DNA of 64,000 nt from Vagococcus lutrae (GCF_003987555.1 NZ_NGJW01000002.1:166503-230502), one strand, 5' to 3'. Positions 23,819-34,081 are shown, numbered from the stretch's first letter. Translations and numbers: made by a program. Notes: generated by a model not told the origin, from the letters alone.

Positions 23819-26026
23819 TTATTTTAATTTCGCTTGATTTAATCGCAATGAGTTTAATAAAACACTGACTGAACTAAAAGCCATAGCGCCTCCAGCTACC
23901 ATAGGGTTTAGTAAGCCAAGTGCGGCAAACGGAATACCAATCGTATTATACACAAATGCCCAAAACAGATTTTGCTTGATTTTTTTCATCGTTAATTCCG
24001 AAAGCTGGATAGTTTTGGCAATTTGACGTAAGTCACTACTCATCAGTGTGACATCTGCCGTTTCCATTGCAATATCCGTCCCGCTTCCCATTGCAATTCC
24101 CACATCAGCAACTGCAAGTGCCGGTGCATCATTAATTCCATCTCCTACCATCGCAACGATTTCGCCTTCTGCTTGTCTTGCTTGAATCACGCTTGCTTTT
24201 TCTTCTGGTAAAACTTCGGCAATAATTCGTTTAGCATCAATCCCGACTTGCTTCCCAATCGATTGTGCAGCTCGCTTGTTATCACCTGTTAATAGATAAA
24301 CTGCGACACCTTGTTCGTGTAACGTCTGGATCGCTTGTTTAGAAGTAGTTTTTATCGGGTCAGATACGGCAATTTGAGCCAGTACTTCGGTTTCAGAAAG
24401 TAAAAACATGACTGTTTGGCCCTCTTCTTCTAATTTCCGATAATCAAAATGAGTAGGAATCGTTAATTTATGCTGCCTAACTAAGCGTTCTGCTCCGACG
24501 CTGTATCGAGCTTGACTGACTATCCCAGTAATACCCATTCCAACTAACGCTTCTACCTCATGTGCATCAGGTATCTCAATTTCATACGCTTCTCCGTAAG
24601 CGACTATAGCTCGTGCTAAAGCATGTTCCGAATCTCTTTCTAGCGCCATTAATATTTTAAGATATTCTTGTTGACGAGCGTCATCGTCACTCGCCCATTT
24701 GACATCTGTTACTTTTGGCTTTCCTTCCGTAATCGTTCCTGTCTTATCAAGTACGACCGCGTTAATTGTCGCTGCTTTTTCTAGCGCACCGCCGCCTTTA
24801 ATCAGAATTCCATTTTTAGCACCAAGCCCCGTTCCAACCATAATGGCTGTTGGTGTCGCAAGTCCTAAAGCGCATGGGCAGGCAATCACTAATACTGCCA
24901 CGCTATGTAAGACAGCTTGTTCCATATAACCTGAGACCCAGAACGTCACTAAGAAGGTGACAAAAGCTACAAGTAACACTACAGGGACAAAAATATGTGA
25001 TATACGATCCGCCACACTTTGTATCGGTGCTTTCGTCCCCTGTGCTTCTTCTACCATGCGAATGATACGTGAGAGTGCAGTGGTAGCACCAATATTCGTT
25101 GCCTCGACTTGCAAGACACCTGTTTGATTGACTGTTCCTCCAAATACACGGTCTTCGCTCTCTTTTTCTACTGGCATGCTCTCACCAGTCAACATACTTT
25201 CATCAATCGCAGAGCGTCCAGATACAATAACCCCATCGATAGGAACTTGCTCTCCGGGACGAATGACGACGATATCACCAACTAGCACGTCATCAATAGG
25301 AATGGAGACGACCTTTTCATCACGCAAGACATTTGCGATTTTCACTTGCAAATTCATTAACTCTTTAATCGCTTCGCCTGTTTTGCTTTTCGCACGTTGT
25401 TCTAGATACTTACCTAGTAATATAAGCGTGATAATTACCGCACTACTTTCAAAATACAGATGCTCGGGATTGCCGCCAAAAAAGCCGTTATAAACACTTA
25501 AACCATAGGCTGCTGAAGTGCCCATCGCTACTAAGACATCCATATTAGGGGCTTTGGCTTTAATCGCATGGTACGCTCCTTTATAAAAGCGCATACCGAT
25601 ATAAAATTGAACAGGAGTCGCCAATAAGAGCTGCACCATAGGTAAATGTAACCAATGTACAATAGGATGCGTAACACCTAGCATCATCAATATCATGCCT
25701 ATTACCATTGGTAAACTCAACGCCGCACTGATAATCAACTGAAGTTTCATATGGCGCTGTTCTTTTAATTGTTCTTGTTTGATTTGCTCGCGATGTGCCT
25801 CATCATAAAGAATCGCTTGATAGCCGCTGTCAGCTACTGCTTGTAATAAGTTAGTCACTGAAGTACGTTCATCAAACTCAACAGTCGCGCGTTCTGTCGC
25901 TAAATTAACATGAGCTGTTTTAACGCCCTCTTGTTCTAACAATCCTTTTTCAACTCTTGCGGAACAGTTTGCACACGTCATGCCTGATATCGCAAGTGTT
26001 TCTATTTGTGTCGTTTCCTTACTCAC
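23819..26026 (-). CDS. copA: Copper-translocating P1B-type ATPase CopA
   Basis: A 735-residue membrane pump that removes Cu(I) using ATP. An N-terminal heavy-metal-associated domain has GMTCANC (Cys18, Cys21). The transmembrane ion-binding motif is CPC ([13 protein letters not shown]). The P-domain has [11 protein letters not shown], the N-domain the SEHALA His-Pro-equivalent loop, and the hinge [11 protein letters not shown]. The actuator TGES is in [13 protein letters not shown]. The start is GTG, eight bases from AAAGGAG. It is the last gene of copY-copZ-copA, four bases downstream of copZ. Confidence 0.95.
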   Translation of the reverse strand: MSKETTQIETLAISGMTCANCSARVEKGLLEQEGVKTAHVNLATERATVEFDERTSVTNLLQAVADSGYQAILYDEAHREQIKQEQLKEQRHMKLQLIISAALSLPMVIGMILMMLGVTHPIVHWLHLPMVQLLLATPVQFYIGMRFYKGAYHAIKAKAPNMDVLVAMGTSAAYGLSVYNGFFGGNPEHLYFESSAVIITLILLGKYLEQRAKSKTGEAIKELMNLQVKIANVLRDEKVVSIPIDDVLVGDIVVIRPGEQVPIDGVIVSGRSAIDESMLTGESMPVEKESEDRVFGGTVNQTGVLQVEATNIGATTALSRIIRMVEEAQGTKAPIQSVADRISHIFVPVVLLVAFVTFLVTFWVSGYMEQAVLHSVAVLVIACPCALGLATPTAIMVGTGLGAKNGILIKGGGALEKAATINAVVLDKTGTITEGKPKVTDVKWASDDDARQQEYLKILMALERDSEHALARAIVAYGEAYEIEIPDAHEVEALVGMGITGIVSQARYSVGAERLVRQHKLTIPTHFDYRKLEEEGQTVMFLLSETEVLAQIAVSDPIKTTSKQAIQTLHEQGVAVYLLTGDNKRAAQSIGKQVGIDAKRIIAEVLPEEKASVIQARQAEGEIVAMVGDGINDAPALAVADVGIAMGSGTDIAMETADVTLMSSDLRQIAKTIQLSELTMKKIKQNLFWAFVYNTIGIPFAALGLLNPMVAGGAMAFSSVSVLLNSLRLNQAKLK

Positions 26027-26030
26027 ATTC

Positions 26031-26240
26031 TCACTCCTTTACTGGGTAGCCTATTTCTGATAGTTTTTCTTTCACATCATTTTCCACGCTTGAATCCGAT
26101 AAAACAGCCGTTATCTGCTGCTTTTTCACGTTGCCTTTCACTTTCGCAACACCTGTTATTTCTGTTAAGGCATCTTCAATACGTGCCACACAATGTTCAC
26201 AACTAATATTAGGTATTTTCATGACTAATTTCTTTTTCAA
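26031..26240 (-). CDS. copZ: Copper chaperone CopZ
   Basis: A 69-residue heavy-metal-associated protein that carries Cu(I) to CopY and CopA. The ligand motif is SCEHC in [16 protein letters not shown]; the residue two before the first Cys is Ile instead of the common Met. The start is a TTG one base after the copY stop codon, with AAGGAG inside the copY end; the later ATG lacks a ribosome site. Starting there gives the same length as Enterococcus hirae CopZ. The coupled reading of copY and copZ is thereby clear. Confidence 0.88.
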   Translation of the reverse strand: MKKKLVMKIPNISCEHCVARIEDALTEITGVAKVKGNVKKQQITAVLSDSSVENDVKEKLSEIGYPVKE

Positions 26241-26241
26241 T

Positions 26242-26691
26242 TTATTTCTCTCCTTTTCCATAAAATAGATGACATTGACACTGTCCGGGTAAGCAATCAC
26301 ACGGCACTTCAAGTGGGGCTGTTAATTGTTTATCTTGAATAACTTGCTCGAGTCGTGCTAAATCTTTTTGACTTAAAACTGTATCGGTGATTAATTCTTG
26401 TAGTAATTCACCCGATCGTCGCGCGCATGTTTGACCAAGCAATGCCTTAAATGCTGTCATCAGCATTTCTTTTTCAGAGACGGTCGCTTCATAAAGAAAG
26501 GCGCGCCCTTCTTTCTCAGCTTTGATATATCCTTTATTCAACAACCGATTAATCAAGGTCTTAATCGTACTCGGTTTCCAATCCATTTTAGGCGTAAGCA
26601 CATTTATAATCGTCTGACTGGTTACCGGACTATTCGCCCAGACAACACGCATGATTTCCCATTCTGCTTCACTAATTGTCGTTTCATTCAT
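26242..26691 (-). CDS. copY: Copper-responsive repressor CopY
   Basis: A BlaI/MecI-type winged-helix repressor of 149 residues. The DNA-binding domain is N-terminal (EWEIMRVVWANSPVTSQTI to LINRLLNKGYI). The C-terminus ends with the CxCxxxxCxC copper/zinc signature, Cys131, Cys133, Cys138 and Cys140 (CDCLPGQCQC). Binding of Cu(I) from CopZ displaces zinc and releases the operator. It heads the cop operon and has a cop box within its promoter. Confidence 0.96.
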   Translation of the reverse strand: MNETTISEAEWEIMRVVWANSPVTSQTIINVLTPKMDWKPSTIKTLINRLLNKGYIKAEKEGRAFLYEATVSEKEMLMTAFKALLGQTCARRSGELLQELITDTVLSQKDLARLEQVIQDKQLTAPLEVPCDCLPGQCQCHLFYGKGEK

Positions 26692-26714
26692 TTGCCACGC
26701 CTCCTTTCTACTTA

Positions 26715-26743
26715 AGTTTACATTTGTAAACGATAAAACGCAA
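26715..26743 (-). promoter_or_regulatory. cop operon promoter with a cop box
   Basis: Minus-strand -35 TTGCGT (26738-26743) and -10 TAAACT (26715-26720), spacer 17. The CopY operator TACATTTGTA (consensus TACAnnTGTA) is at 26719-26728, in the spacer and -10, extended symmetrically to GTTTACATTTGTAAAC. Only one box is present; E. hirae has two. Confidence 0.92.
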
Positions 26744-26762
26744 GTGTTTTTACTTAGAAAAA

Positions 26763-26794
26763 AAAACCGCTATTTCATATGAAATAACGGTTTT
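26763..26794 (-). terminator. Terminator of dinG-ypmB-aspB-asnS
   Basis: Nearly perfect palindrome (one G-T pair) with T run on the minus strand, 12 bases after the asnS stop codon. Confidence 0.88.
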
Positions 26795-26805
26795 GACTTT
26801 TATTA

Positions 26806-28104
26806 TTATGGGTAAATACGGTGCAATAAACGTGGGAATGGGCTTGCTTCACGTACGTGTTCAATTCCAGACACCCAAGTTACGGCACGCTCTAAACCTA
26901 ATCCGAAGCCTGAATGTGGTACAGGACCATATTTGTTTAAATCTAAGTACCAAGCATAATCGTCATAGTTGAGTTGATCTTTTTCTAATTGTTCCATCAA
27001 GTAATCGTAGCCAATAGCACGTTCACTACCACCGATAATTTCACCATAACCTTCTGGCGCAATCATATCAGCACGAATAACAACATCATCGCGATCTGGA
27101 TGTGGCTTCATGTAGAAAGGACTCATGGATTTCGGATAGTTTAAGATGAAAACTGGCTTGCTAAAATGATTTGCAATAAAGGTTTCATGAGGAGAACCAA
27201 AGTCATCGCCCCACTCAATATCTTCAAATCCATTTTCTTGTAACAATGTGACAGCATCATCATAACTAATGCGTGGATATGGCAATTCTGTGTAAGATTT
27301 CAATAAGTCTTTATCTCGTCCTAAGACATCTAAAGCATAATCACAATTCTCTAAAACACATTCAATCATAAAGGCCACATATTGTTCTTGAATTTCTAAA
27401 CTCTCATCATGTTTGACAAATGCCATCTCTGGCTCCATCATCCAAAACTCCGTTAAGTGACGGCGTGTTTTAGATTTTTCCGCTCTGAATGTTGGCCCAA
27501 ATGAAAAGACTTTTCCAAAAGCCATCGCAGCAGCTTCTAAGTATAACTGGCCTGTTTGAGAAAGATAAGCTTCTTCTCCAAAATAGTCAGTGTGGAACAA
27601 TTCTGTCGTCCCTTCTGGTGCACTACTTGTTAAAATAGGTGGGTCAATTTTAATAAAGCCACGCGTGTTGAAAAATTCGTAAGTCGCACGAATCATTTCA
27701 TTACGTATTTGCATGATAGCATGTTGGCGACTAGAACGTAGCCATAAATGACGATGATCCATTAAAAAGTCTGTTCCGTGTTCTTTTGGTGTTATCGGAT
27801 AGTCATGACTTTCTCCAACTACTTCAATACCTTGCACGCCAATTTCATAGCCGAATTTAGAGCGTGTATCTTCACGAATCTCACCTGTAATAATAACAGA
27901 TGTCTCTTGGTTTAATGACTTAGCTAAGTCGAAAACTTCTTCTCCTACTTCGTTTTTGACTACTACCCCTTGGAAAAAAGCAGAACCGTCACGAATTTGT
28001 AAGAAAGCTATTTTACCACTTGAGCGCTTGTTAGCAATCCAACCCGCTATCGTTACAACTTCTCCCACGTGTTTTTTTGAATCAATTATACGAATTCTTT
28101 CCAT
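26806..28104 (-). CDS. asnS: Asparaginyl-tRNA synthetase
   Basis: A class IIb synthetase of 432 residues that charges tRNA-Asn. An N-terminal OB-fold anticodon-binding domain ([20 protein letters not shown]) is followed by the catalytic core with motif 2 ([21 protein letters not shown]) and motif 3 ([10 protein letters not shown]). The tRNA-Asn-type [12 protein letters not shown] segment and EMAF distinguish it from AspRS. It ends the dinG-ypmB-aspB-asnS operon, conserved from Bacillus; the dnaD and nth genes that often follow are replaced here by the copper operon. GGAGAG precedes the ATG. Confidence 0.96.
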   Translation of the reverse strand: MERIRIIDSKKHVGEVVTIAGWIANKRSSGKIAFLQIRDGSAFFQGVVVKNEVGEEVFDLAKSLNQETSVIITGEIREDTRSKFGYEIGVQGIEVVGESHDYPITPKEHGTDFLMDHRHLWLRSSRQHAIMQIRNEMIRATYEFFNTRGFIKIDPPILTSSAPEGTTELFHTDYFGEEAYLSQTGQLYLEAAAMAFGKVFSFGPTFRAEKSKTRRHLTEFWMMEPEMAFVKHDESLEIQEQYVAFMIECVLENCDYALDVLGRDKDLLKSYTELPYPRISYDDAVTLLQENGFEDIEWGDDFGSPHETFIANHFSKPVFILNYPKSMSPFYMKPHPDRDDVVIRADMIAPEGYGEIIGGSERAIGYDYLMEQLEKDQLNYDDYAWYLDLNKYGPVPHSGFGLGLERAVTWVSGIEHVREASPFPRLLHRIYP

Positions 28105-28122
28105 CAGTGTCTCTCCATTTCT

Positions 28123-29325
28123 TTACGCTTGTTGCGTATCGTTCATTTTTCTTGCTATAAAAGCCTGAATACGTTGTATTGCACGTTCCAATGTTTCATC
28201 ATCAGAAGCATAACTAATCCGAATATGATGAGCGCTACCAAAACCTTCACCCGTTACCACTGCCACTTTTTCTTCCTCGAGTAAATCATTCACCCATTGC
28301 GTGACAGATTGATACCCACAAAGAGTCAAACATTCTTTGATATTAGGATACAGATAAAAAGCACCTTCTGGTTTTGCGATTTCAAAACCAGTTAGAGCAG
28401 CAACTTTGGGATAAAACTTATTTAAGCGCGCTTCAAATGCCAAGCGCATCTGCTCTACGGCAGACTGATCACCAGTTAATGCCTCTACGGCAGCATATTG
28501 ACTGACGGCTGCGCTATTGCTAACCGATTGACTAATCAGCTTGGTCACAGCTTTTATAACAGATTGATTACCTAATAAATAACCAATTCGCCAACCTGTC
28601 ATCGCATAGCTTTTTGAAACACCATTCAGAATAATCGTTTGCTTTCTGATGTCATCAGAAAGCGTTGCAATCGACGTGAACTCATGTTGATTATATACCA
28701 ATTTGGCATAAATATCATCTGCTAAAATGATTATTTGATGTAACACAGCCCATTCACCTATTTGGCGAAGCTCTTCAGCGGAATAAATCATTCCCGTTGG
28801 ATTGGAAGGAGAGTTTAATACGATTATTTTCGTCTTGTCCGTCCGTGCTTTTTCAAGCTCTTCGACCGTTATTTTCATCTTCACTTCATCTGAAGGCTCT
28901 ACAAAGACAGGTCGTCCGCCTGCTAATTTGATTTGTTCAGCATAGCTAACCCAGTAAGGGACTGGAATGAGCACTTCATCACCCTCATCTAGCAACACTT
29001 GAAACAAAGCAAAAAGACCAAACTTGACGCCATCAGTTACCACAATTTCTGACAAATCATAGTCCAAACCATAGTCGAGCTTCGTCCGTTTTTGAATGGC
29101 TTGCTTCAAAGGTAAAATCCCATCAGATGCCGTGTAATAACTCGCCTCTCCAGATGAAATAGCACGAATGGCTTCTGATTGAATGGTTAAAGGTGTCGGA
29201 AAATCTGGTTGGCCTAACGTCAGATTTAAGACATCATGACCAGCTTGTTTTAGCTGACGTGCTTTTGCAGCAGTTGCTAACGTAACAGATGCTGACATAT
29301 TTTGTGCTTTAGCGGATAATTTCAT
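28123..29325 (-). CDS. aspB: Pyridoxal-phosphate aspartate aminotransferase (class I)
   Basis: AspB transfers an amino group between aspartate and 2-oxoglutarate. The 400-residue fold-type I protein has LTLGQPDFPTP near the N-terminus, the NPSNPTG-type segment NSPSNPTGMIYS, the PLP-binding region ILADDIYAKL and the lysine in GVSKSYAMTGWRIGY. The Ib subgroup assignment rests on operon position between ypmB and asnS, as in B. subtilis. GGAGG lies upstream of the ATG. A related class I aminotransferase specificity cannot be excluded from sequence. Confidence 0.9.
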   Translation of the reverse strand: MKLSAKAQNMSASVTLATAAKARQLKQAGHDVLNLTLGQPDFPTPLTIQSEAIRAISSGEASYYTASDGILPLKQAIQKRTKLDYGLDYDLSEIVVTDGVKFGLFALFQVLLDEGDEVLIPVPYWVSYAEQIKLAGGRPVFVEPSDEVKMKITVEELEKARTDKTKIIVLNSPSNPTGMIYSAEELRQIGEWAVLHQIIILADDIYAKLVYNQHEFTSIATLSDDIRKQTIILNGVSKSYAMTGWRIGYLLGNQSVIKAVTKLISQSVSNSAAVSQYAAVEALTGDQSAVEQMRLAFEARLNKFYPKVAALTGFEIAKPEGAFYLYPNIKECLTLCGYQSVTQWVNDLLEEEKVAVVTGEGFGSAHHIRISYASDDETLERAIQRIQAFIARKMNDTQQA

Positions 29326-29342
29326 CGATAAAAACCTCCTTA

Positions 29343-29816
29343 CTATACGTTTTCTAGTACCGTTTGTAACTGACCATCTTCAAAGTTAATCAAATAATAA
29401 TTTAGTGATTTATCTTTGTTTTGAGTCACTACTTCCCAAGTCGGTATATCTCGGTGAAGGCCAATTGTTGCCTTTAACAACTTATGTGGTTTAAACTCAT
29501 CTTCCACTAATTTCAACGCTTCATATTCCGATAAACCTTTTTCCGGGTCAAGCAACTGTATTTTTTCTCCTGATTTTGGAATAATCACATACATTTTTTC
29601 GCCCTTTTCACTTCTTCCTAAGAGTGAAAAGTAATCTTCTTCACGATTATACCAATAAAATTTATCGACATGTTTTAAATTAGTATGTGCTTGCGCTACC
29701 TCGATAGCCTCTTGTTTCGCTTGTCGATAAGGACGCTGTGCCCTAACGTAAAAAACAGTAGAAAACAAGATAAATAGCGATAGCATTACACTGATAAAGG
29801 TCATTGTTTTTTTCAA
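29343..29816 (-). CDS. ypmB: YpmB-like membrane-anchored protein with PepSY-like fold
   Basis: A 157-residue protein with one N-terminal membrane segment (TFISVMLSLFILFSTVFYV, residues 5-25) and an extracellular domain of about 130 residues related to YpmB/DUF5590 proteins, which resemble PepSY units. Function is unknown. It starts with TTG, five bases from GAGGTG. Its position between dinG and aspB matches B. subtilis ypmB. Confidence 0.82.
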   Translation of the reverse strand: MKKTMTFISVMLSLFILFSTVFYVRAQRPYRQAKQEAIEVAQAHTNLKHVDKFYWYNREEDYFSLLGRSEKGEKMYVIIPKSGEKIQLLDPEKGLSEYEALKLVEDEFKPHKLLKATIGLHRDIPTWEVVTQNKDKSLNYYLINFEDGQLQTVLENV

Positions 29817-29863
29817 AAGGACACCTCTTTCTCTTTTACCGTCTATTATAACAAATTAGATTT

Positions 29864-32644
29864 TTAATTGTCACGTTCTGATGACACATTCTCAAAAAAA
29901 TCACGTACATCTGTAGCAATGTCATCTGAAGACGTTAGGTGAATCGGTAAGTCACGTGGTAAAGACCTTTGCATCATTGACGCATAGCTCGCACGTGTAA
30001 AACGTGGGTCGGTCATAATAATAATGCCACGGTCATCTATCGACCGTATCAATCTTCCGACACCTTGCCTTAAACGCAACGTCGCCTTAGGTAACGTATA
30101 ATTATAAAAGCCATTCCCACCTGCTCGCTCAATTTCGTCTAAACGCATGCGCGCTGATAATCGCTCAGGTGACTCGAATGGGAGCCGGGTTATCATCAAA
30201 ATTTCTAATTCGTTTCTCGGTAAGTCGATTCCTTCCCAAAATGTATCCGTTCCAAGTAAAATGCTATTAGGTTTGCGTTTAAATTGCTTAGTTATTCGTT
30301 CATTCGTTCCCGAAATCGATTGAGCATATACTTCAATGCCCTCTTGTAAAAGAACTTCGTGCGTCATTTGATAAACTTTTGCTAACTGTTCATGTGAAGT
30401 GAAGAGAACCAACATCGACCCCTTTTTTTCACGTGCAATAGCGGTAATTAAACGGCTTAAATACTTTGCGTAGACAAACGGCGACTGGTAAAAATAATCC
30501 TGACTATCTTCTAACGTCATAATACATGCCTGTTCATCGTAAGCATATGGTTCTTTTAAAGTCAGTTCTTGAAACGTCTGAATTCCTAATTGATTCATCA
30601 AAAAATGAAAGTCACGGTTGACTTGCAACGTGCCACCTGTCAATAAACATTGACGGTAACGTTGATACCAGACTTGCTCAGTGACTTCTATTTTCCCTTT
30701 TGACAAACATCCTATCACAACATTTTCATGTTTTTTCTCTAGACGTATCCAAAAAATAGTATCAACATCATCTTGCCATAACTGTAAAATACGAAACCGC
30801 TCAATGAATTGTTCTAACAATTCTATTTGACGACTAAACGCCAGTCTTTCCGATAAAAGCCATTTCTCTTGATGTGATTCAAAGGTCTCTTTCGCTTCAT
30901 TTATCAACTCTTGTAATTCATTGACACATGACAGTAAATTTGCCAAATCGCTTTCTAAATATAAAGGTAAACGACGTTTTTCATCTGGTTTAAAATGATA
31001 CGTTTCACCGTATGCTAGACCATAATCAATTTGCGCTATTTCCGTAATATCAGAAAAAACATGCTCTAAATAAGTATGTATCTCTGTCAAAATTAAGGTC
31101 ATATGTTGTAAAAGATTGCCCCACTCATCATGTTTTAACAACTGAGCAACACTTAACTCAGGCCCTTTCAATAACTCTGTTACTTGATAAAAAAGAAGGC
31201 GTTTGTTACTCGTTTCTTGATTTCGTTGCCACAACATGTCTGGTAAGTGGTGCGCCTCATCTATAATAAGAAAATCACTACAAGGCAACTGAAATGTTTC
31301 ACGTCTATCTTCTTCTATTAAATAAGCATGATTGACGATGATGACATTCGATACTCGTTGTCGTTCTTTCAAATGACGATAAAAATCTACATCATAAAAC
31401 GGGTCGGTCGCTATTAACCACTGCTCTCCTCTATGTCGAACATGTTCAAAAAATAAGTGTTCGTAGTTAGCCAATTGAAGTTCTGTTAAATCTCCTGTGA
31501 CTGTTTCTGTCAGCCACACGAGAACCCCCATTTGATAAAGCAAGTATTGCTTTTGTTCAACTGGATGTGACAGCGTTTCAGCAAAGCGTGTCAAATCAAG
31601 ATAATGACGATGACTTTTCACTAATGTGGCTTGTAACGCATCCGGATGAAGCCGGTTTACTTCAGGAACTGCATATAGCATGAGTTGTTCTTCTAATAAA
31701 ATCGAGCGCGTACTTACAACCACTGGGTTAGTAGACGTAGCTAAGTAACTTAAAGGATACAAATATCCTATTGTTTTACCACTTCCCGTTGGTGCTTCTA
31801 ATACAAACGGTCTGTTTTTCGTCTTTTGTGAAAAATAATCAAAGACCTCATCCATCATTTTTACTTGTTCATCTCGATACTCAATCTCTCCAGCAAATAT
31901 TCGTTGCTTGTCGGCACGTGTTTTCGGATAGTCTTCTGGATTAGCGATTTTTTCATTTAAAAAAACTTCTTTTTTTCTTAAAGCTATACCATAATGGATA
32001 AATAGCTCCTCAGGTAAATCTTTCTTTTGTTGCCGACTTTCCGCTAAAAGCATTTGCAAGAATTCGCGTGTATCAAACGCCAACATCGTGCTTAAAACCG
32101 TAATACGTTCAAGTGTTACAAGAGGAAGAGATAATGCCTTATCCGTAATTTTTTGTAATAACTGTGCCGTGACTTCAGCGTCGCTATCAGCTTGATGCGG
32201 ACGCTCATGTGTTAACTGCAGTTCATTGGCAATATCCGTCAAGCGAAAACTAGCAAGTCTAGGATAAAAAATCTGAGCTAATTCTACCGTATCAATCGCC
32301 AGAATATTTAAGCGAGGCAATCCAACCCGTGAAAAAGACTCATTTAAAAACTGATAATCAAAATGCACATTATGTGCGACAAAAACACAACCTTGCAAAC
32401 GTTGATATAAATCGGCAGCCACTTCTTCAAAATAAGGGGCTGTTGCCAACTGTTCATTCGTAATTTTAGTTAATTGTTGGATATGTGGAGAGAGTGTTCG
32501 GTTAGGATTAATGTCGGTCACAAAATGGTCAATCGTTATGCCATTTTGAACAAAGACACACCCAATTTGAATTAATGCATCCTCTTCAATATTTGCGCCA
32601 GTGGTTTCCAAATCAACCACTGCATAGATATCACTTCGTTGCAT
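29864..32644 (-). CDS. dinG: DinG-family helicase with N-terminal DEDDh exonuclease domain
   Basis: A 926-residue fusion typical of Firmicutes. Residues 1-170 are an epsilon/DnaQ-like 3'-5' exonuclease (YAVVDLETTGANIEEDALIQ, then FVAHNVHFDYQFL and the HQADSDAEVTAQLL segment). The remainder is an XPD-like helicase with Walker A EAPTGSGKTIGYL, the DEAH motif IIDEAHHLPD, and motif VI QGVGRLIRSIDDRG. I do not see the four-Cys iron-sulfur domain of E. coli DinG; such proteins (YoaA/DinG type in Bacillus) mainly show nuclease activity. It is the first gene of the operon with ypmB, aspB and asnS. Confidence 0.92.
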   Translation of the reverse strand: MQRSDIYAVVDLETTGANIEEDALIQIGCVFVQNGITIDHFVTDINPNRTLSPHIQQLTKITNEQLATAPYFEEVAADLYQRLQGCVFVAHNVHFDYQFLNESFSRVGLPRLNILAIDTVELAQIFYPRLASFRLTDIANELQLTHERPHQADSDAEVTAQLLQKITDKALSLPLVTLERITVLSTMLAFDTREFLQMLLAESRQQKKDLPEELFIHYGIALRKKEVFLNEKIANPEDYPKTRADKQRIFAGEIEYRDEQVKMMDEVFDYFSQKTKNRPFVLEAPTGSGKTIGYLYPLSYLATSTNPVVVSTRSILLEEQLMLYAVPEVNRLHPDALQATLVKSHRHYLDLTRFAETLSHPVEQKQYLLYQMGVLVWLTETVTGDLTELQLANYEHLFFEHVRHRGEQWLIATDPFYDVDFYRHLKERQRVSNVIIVNHAYLIEEDRRETFQLPCSDFLIIDEAHHLPDMLWQRNQETSNKRLLFYQVTELLKGPELSVAQLLKHDEWGNLLQHMTLILTEIHTYLEHVFSDITEIAQIDYGLAYGETYHFKPDEKRRLPLYLESDLANLLSCVNELQELINEAKETFESHQEKWLLSERLAFSRQIELLEQFIERFRILQLWQDDVDTIFWIRLEKKHENVVIGCLSKGKIEVTEQVWYQRYRQCLLTGGTLQVNRDFHFLMNQLGIQTFQELTLKEPYAYDEQACIMTLEDSQDYFYQSPFVYAKYLSRLITAIAREKKGSMLVLFTSHEQLAKVYQMTHEVLLQEGIEVYAQSISGTNERITKQFKRKPNSILLGTDTFWEGIDLPRNELEILMITRLPFESPERLSARMRLDEIERAGGNGFYNYTLPKATLRLRQGVGRLIRSIDDRGIIIMTDPRFTRASYASMMQRSLPRDLPIHLTSSDDIATDVRDFFENVSSERDN

Positions 32645-32675
32645 GTTACTCTCTCCTAACCCTTTAATTTCTCTT

Positions 32676-33635
32676 TTAGATTAAATGTTCGCGCTTCAGC
32701 AATGTAGACATCCAGTCAACTGTCTGCGCTGTTTTTTCATAAAGAATGGCTTCGCGATTACCCGCGATCGCCTCTTCCATATTCGTTAATTCATACCATA
32801 AAGCGTCTTCAGTTCGACCTGCACGAACGACTTCTTCCGAACCATCTGGATAAACAATCGTTGCTTCATCTGCCCGTGGATACTCCATAATTTCAACATA
32901 TGCTAAGTCTCCAGCAATCAATGCACGCTTTGGTAATTTCGCACGAAAACTTAAATTAGAGATCAACATAATATCGTCCGTCGTGCGCATTGAAATAGCC
33001 CATCGCTCATCGACACCTGTTGGCGCATAAGGAATCATGAAACTATCCAACTCTACAAGAGCGCCACCCGAAAAGAAACTTAAGAAAGATAAGGCATACG
33101 TTCCAATATCCAACATTGACCCGCCCCCTTTTTCTTTAGAGAAAAAGCGGTTAGTCGGATCATCTTCTTTCAAACTACCAAAATCAGCTTGAATTTGTTT
33201 AATCTCACCTAATTTACCACTCGCAATCAATCGTTTCAACTCGTGCATTAAAGGCATATGAAAAATCGTCATCGCTTCTGCTAAAATAAGTTGACGGTCG
33301 TCGGCCAATTGTTTTAAAAGCGCTAATTCACGGCTGTCGTGCCAAATAGCCTTTTCACACAACACGTGTTTGCCATTCTCAAGCGCCTCTTTAATTAACG
33401 CAAAATGCTGACTATTAATTGACGCAATATAGACGACATCCACATCTTCATCTTGAAAGAGTGACGTGTAATCCCCGTATGATTTAACAGCGTTGAATTT
33501 CTCTTTAAATTCATCTGAACGTGCTTGATTACGAGATGCTACGGCATATGGTTGTAAACCATGTTCATTCATCGTACTAGCAAAACGATGTGCGATATTT
33601 CCTAAACCAACGATTCCCCATTGATAGGTTGTCAT
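32676..33635 (-). CDS. Gfo/Idh/MocA-family oxidoreductase
   Basis: An NAD(P)-dependent dehydrogenase of 319 residues. The Rossmann motif is WGIVGLGNIAHRFA, followed by the conserved active-site Lys in HVLCEKAIWH (usually EKP; here EKA) and, later, GGGSMLDIGTYAL. The substrate is not evident, although sugars, inositols and related cyclic alcohols are common in this family. The ATG at 33635 has GAGGA six bases upstream. It stands next to an interrupted gene, and its ribosome site touches the end of that gene's coding extension. Confidence 0.85.
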   Translation of the reverse strand: MTTYQWGIVGLGNIAHRFASTMNEHGLQPYAVASRNQARSDEFKEKFNAVKSYGDYTSLFQDEDVDVVYIASINSQHFALIKEALENGKHVLCEKAIWHDSRELALLKQLADDRQLILAEAMTIFHMPLMHELKRLIASGKLGEIKQIQADFGSLKEDDPTNRFFSKEKGGGSMLDIGTYALSFLSFFSGGALVELDSFMIPYAPTGVDERWAISMRTTDDIMLISNLSFRAKLPKRALIAGDLAYVEIMEYPRADEATIVYPDGSEEVVRAGRTEDALWYELTNMEEAIAGNREAILYEKTAQTVDWMSTLLKREHLI

Positions 33636-33644
33636 ATTCATTCC

Positions 33645-33776
33645 TCATTTCTTAATCTTAGTAAGACAAAAAGTTTCAGCAATCATGTCAGATGAAACTT
33701 GTTCATACTGACTTAAATCAATATTATAATACTCGAATAAATGGTCGCTAAGAACTGCGACCGGCCGTTTCGCCCC
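33645..33776 (-). pseudogene. In-frame coding extension after the UGA of the preceding gene
   Basis: The reading frame of the upstream 97-residue gene continues after its TGA stop (33777-33779) for 43 further codons to a second TGA at 33645-33647. The product, GAKRPVAVLSDHLFEYYNID and then LSQYEQVSSDMIAETFCLTK plus IKK, looks like real protein, with no frame change. The end lies directly against the ribosome site of the oxidoreductase gene. A six-base stem (33743-33748 with 33757-33762) begins 14 bases after the TGA. Probably a recent nonsense mutation; read-through or recoding is the alternative. The loop lacks the GGU expected of a bacterial SECIS. Confidence 0.6.
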
Positions 33777-34070
33777 TCAGGTAAAACCAGCTTCTCCTTT
33801 TTGAAAATCGATAATGGCTTCGCTAAATTCCTCTACACGATAGCCACCACAACGCGTGCGGATTTCTAAATCCGACCAGTAACTAAATATCTCTATGGCC
33901 TCCAAGTCAAAAACAGAGGTTATCTGCTTAAATTTGTCCGTCAAGTACTGCTGAACTGTTTCCTGTCTGTCGTGCGACCAACGATTATTCGGATGTAAAT
34001 AACGTTCTAACAACGTTCGACCTTGTGCATCTTGTTGGATCTTAAACAATGAAAAAATCTCATCTAACAT
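33777..34070 (-). CDS. Small uncharacterised protein, possibly truncated
   Basis: I do not recognise the family. The 97-residue soluble protein starts MLDEIFSLFKIQQDAQGRTL and contains HPNNRWSHDRQETVQQYLTD and TRCGGYRVEEFSEAIIDF, a helical pattern with no membrane segment. The ATG at 34070 has GAGGAG seven bases upstream. The gene is 11 bases downstream of rluF and probably cotranscribed. The frame stays open after the TGA for 43 codons (33645-33776), so the intact protein was likely about 141 residues. If the TGA is real and not recoded, this product lacks its C-terminal third. Confidence 0.7.
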   Translation of the reverse strand: MLDEIFSLFKIQQDAQGRTLLERYLHPNNRWSHDRQETVQQYLTDKFKQITSVFDLEAIEIFSYWSDLEIRTRCGGYRVEEFSEAIIDFQKGEAGFT

Positions 34071-34081
34071 TTTTTCACTCC

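Noticed and set aside
33743..33776. SECIS element for selenocysteine at the UGA
   Set aside because: The six-base stem starts 14 bases after the UGA but the loop (AGUUCUUA) lacks the GGU of bacterial SECIS elements, and no sel genes are in view.
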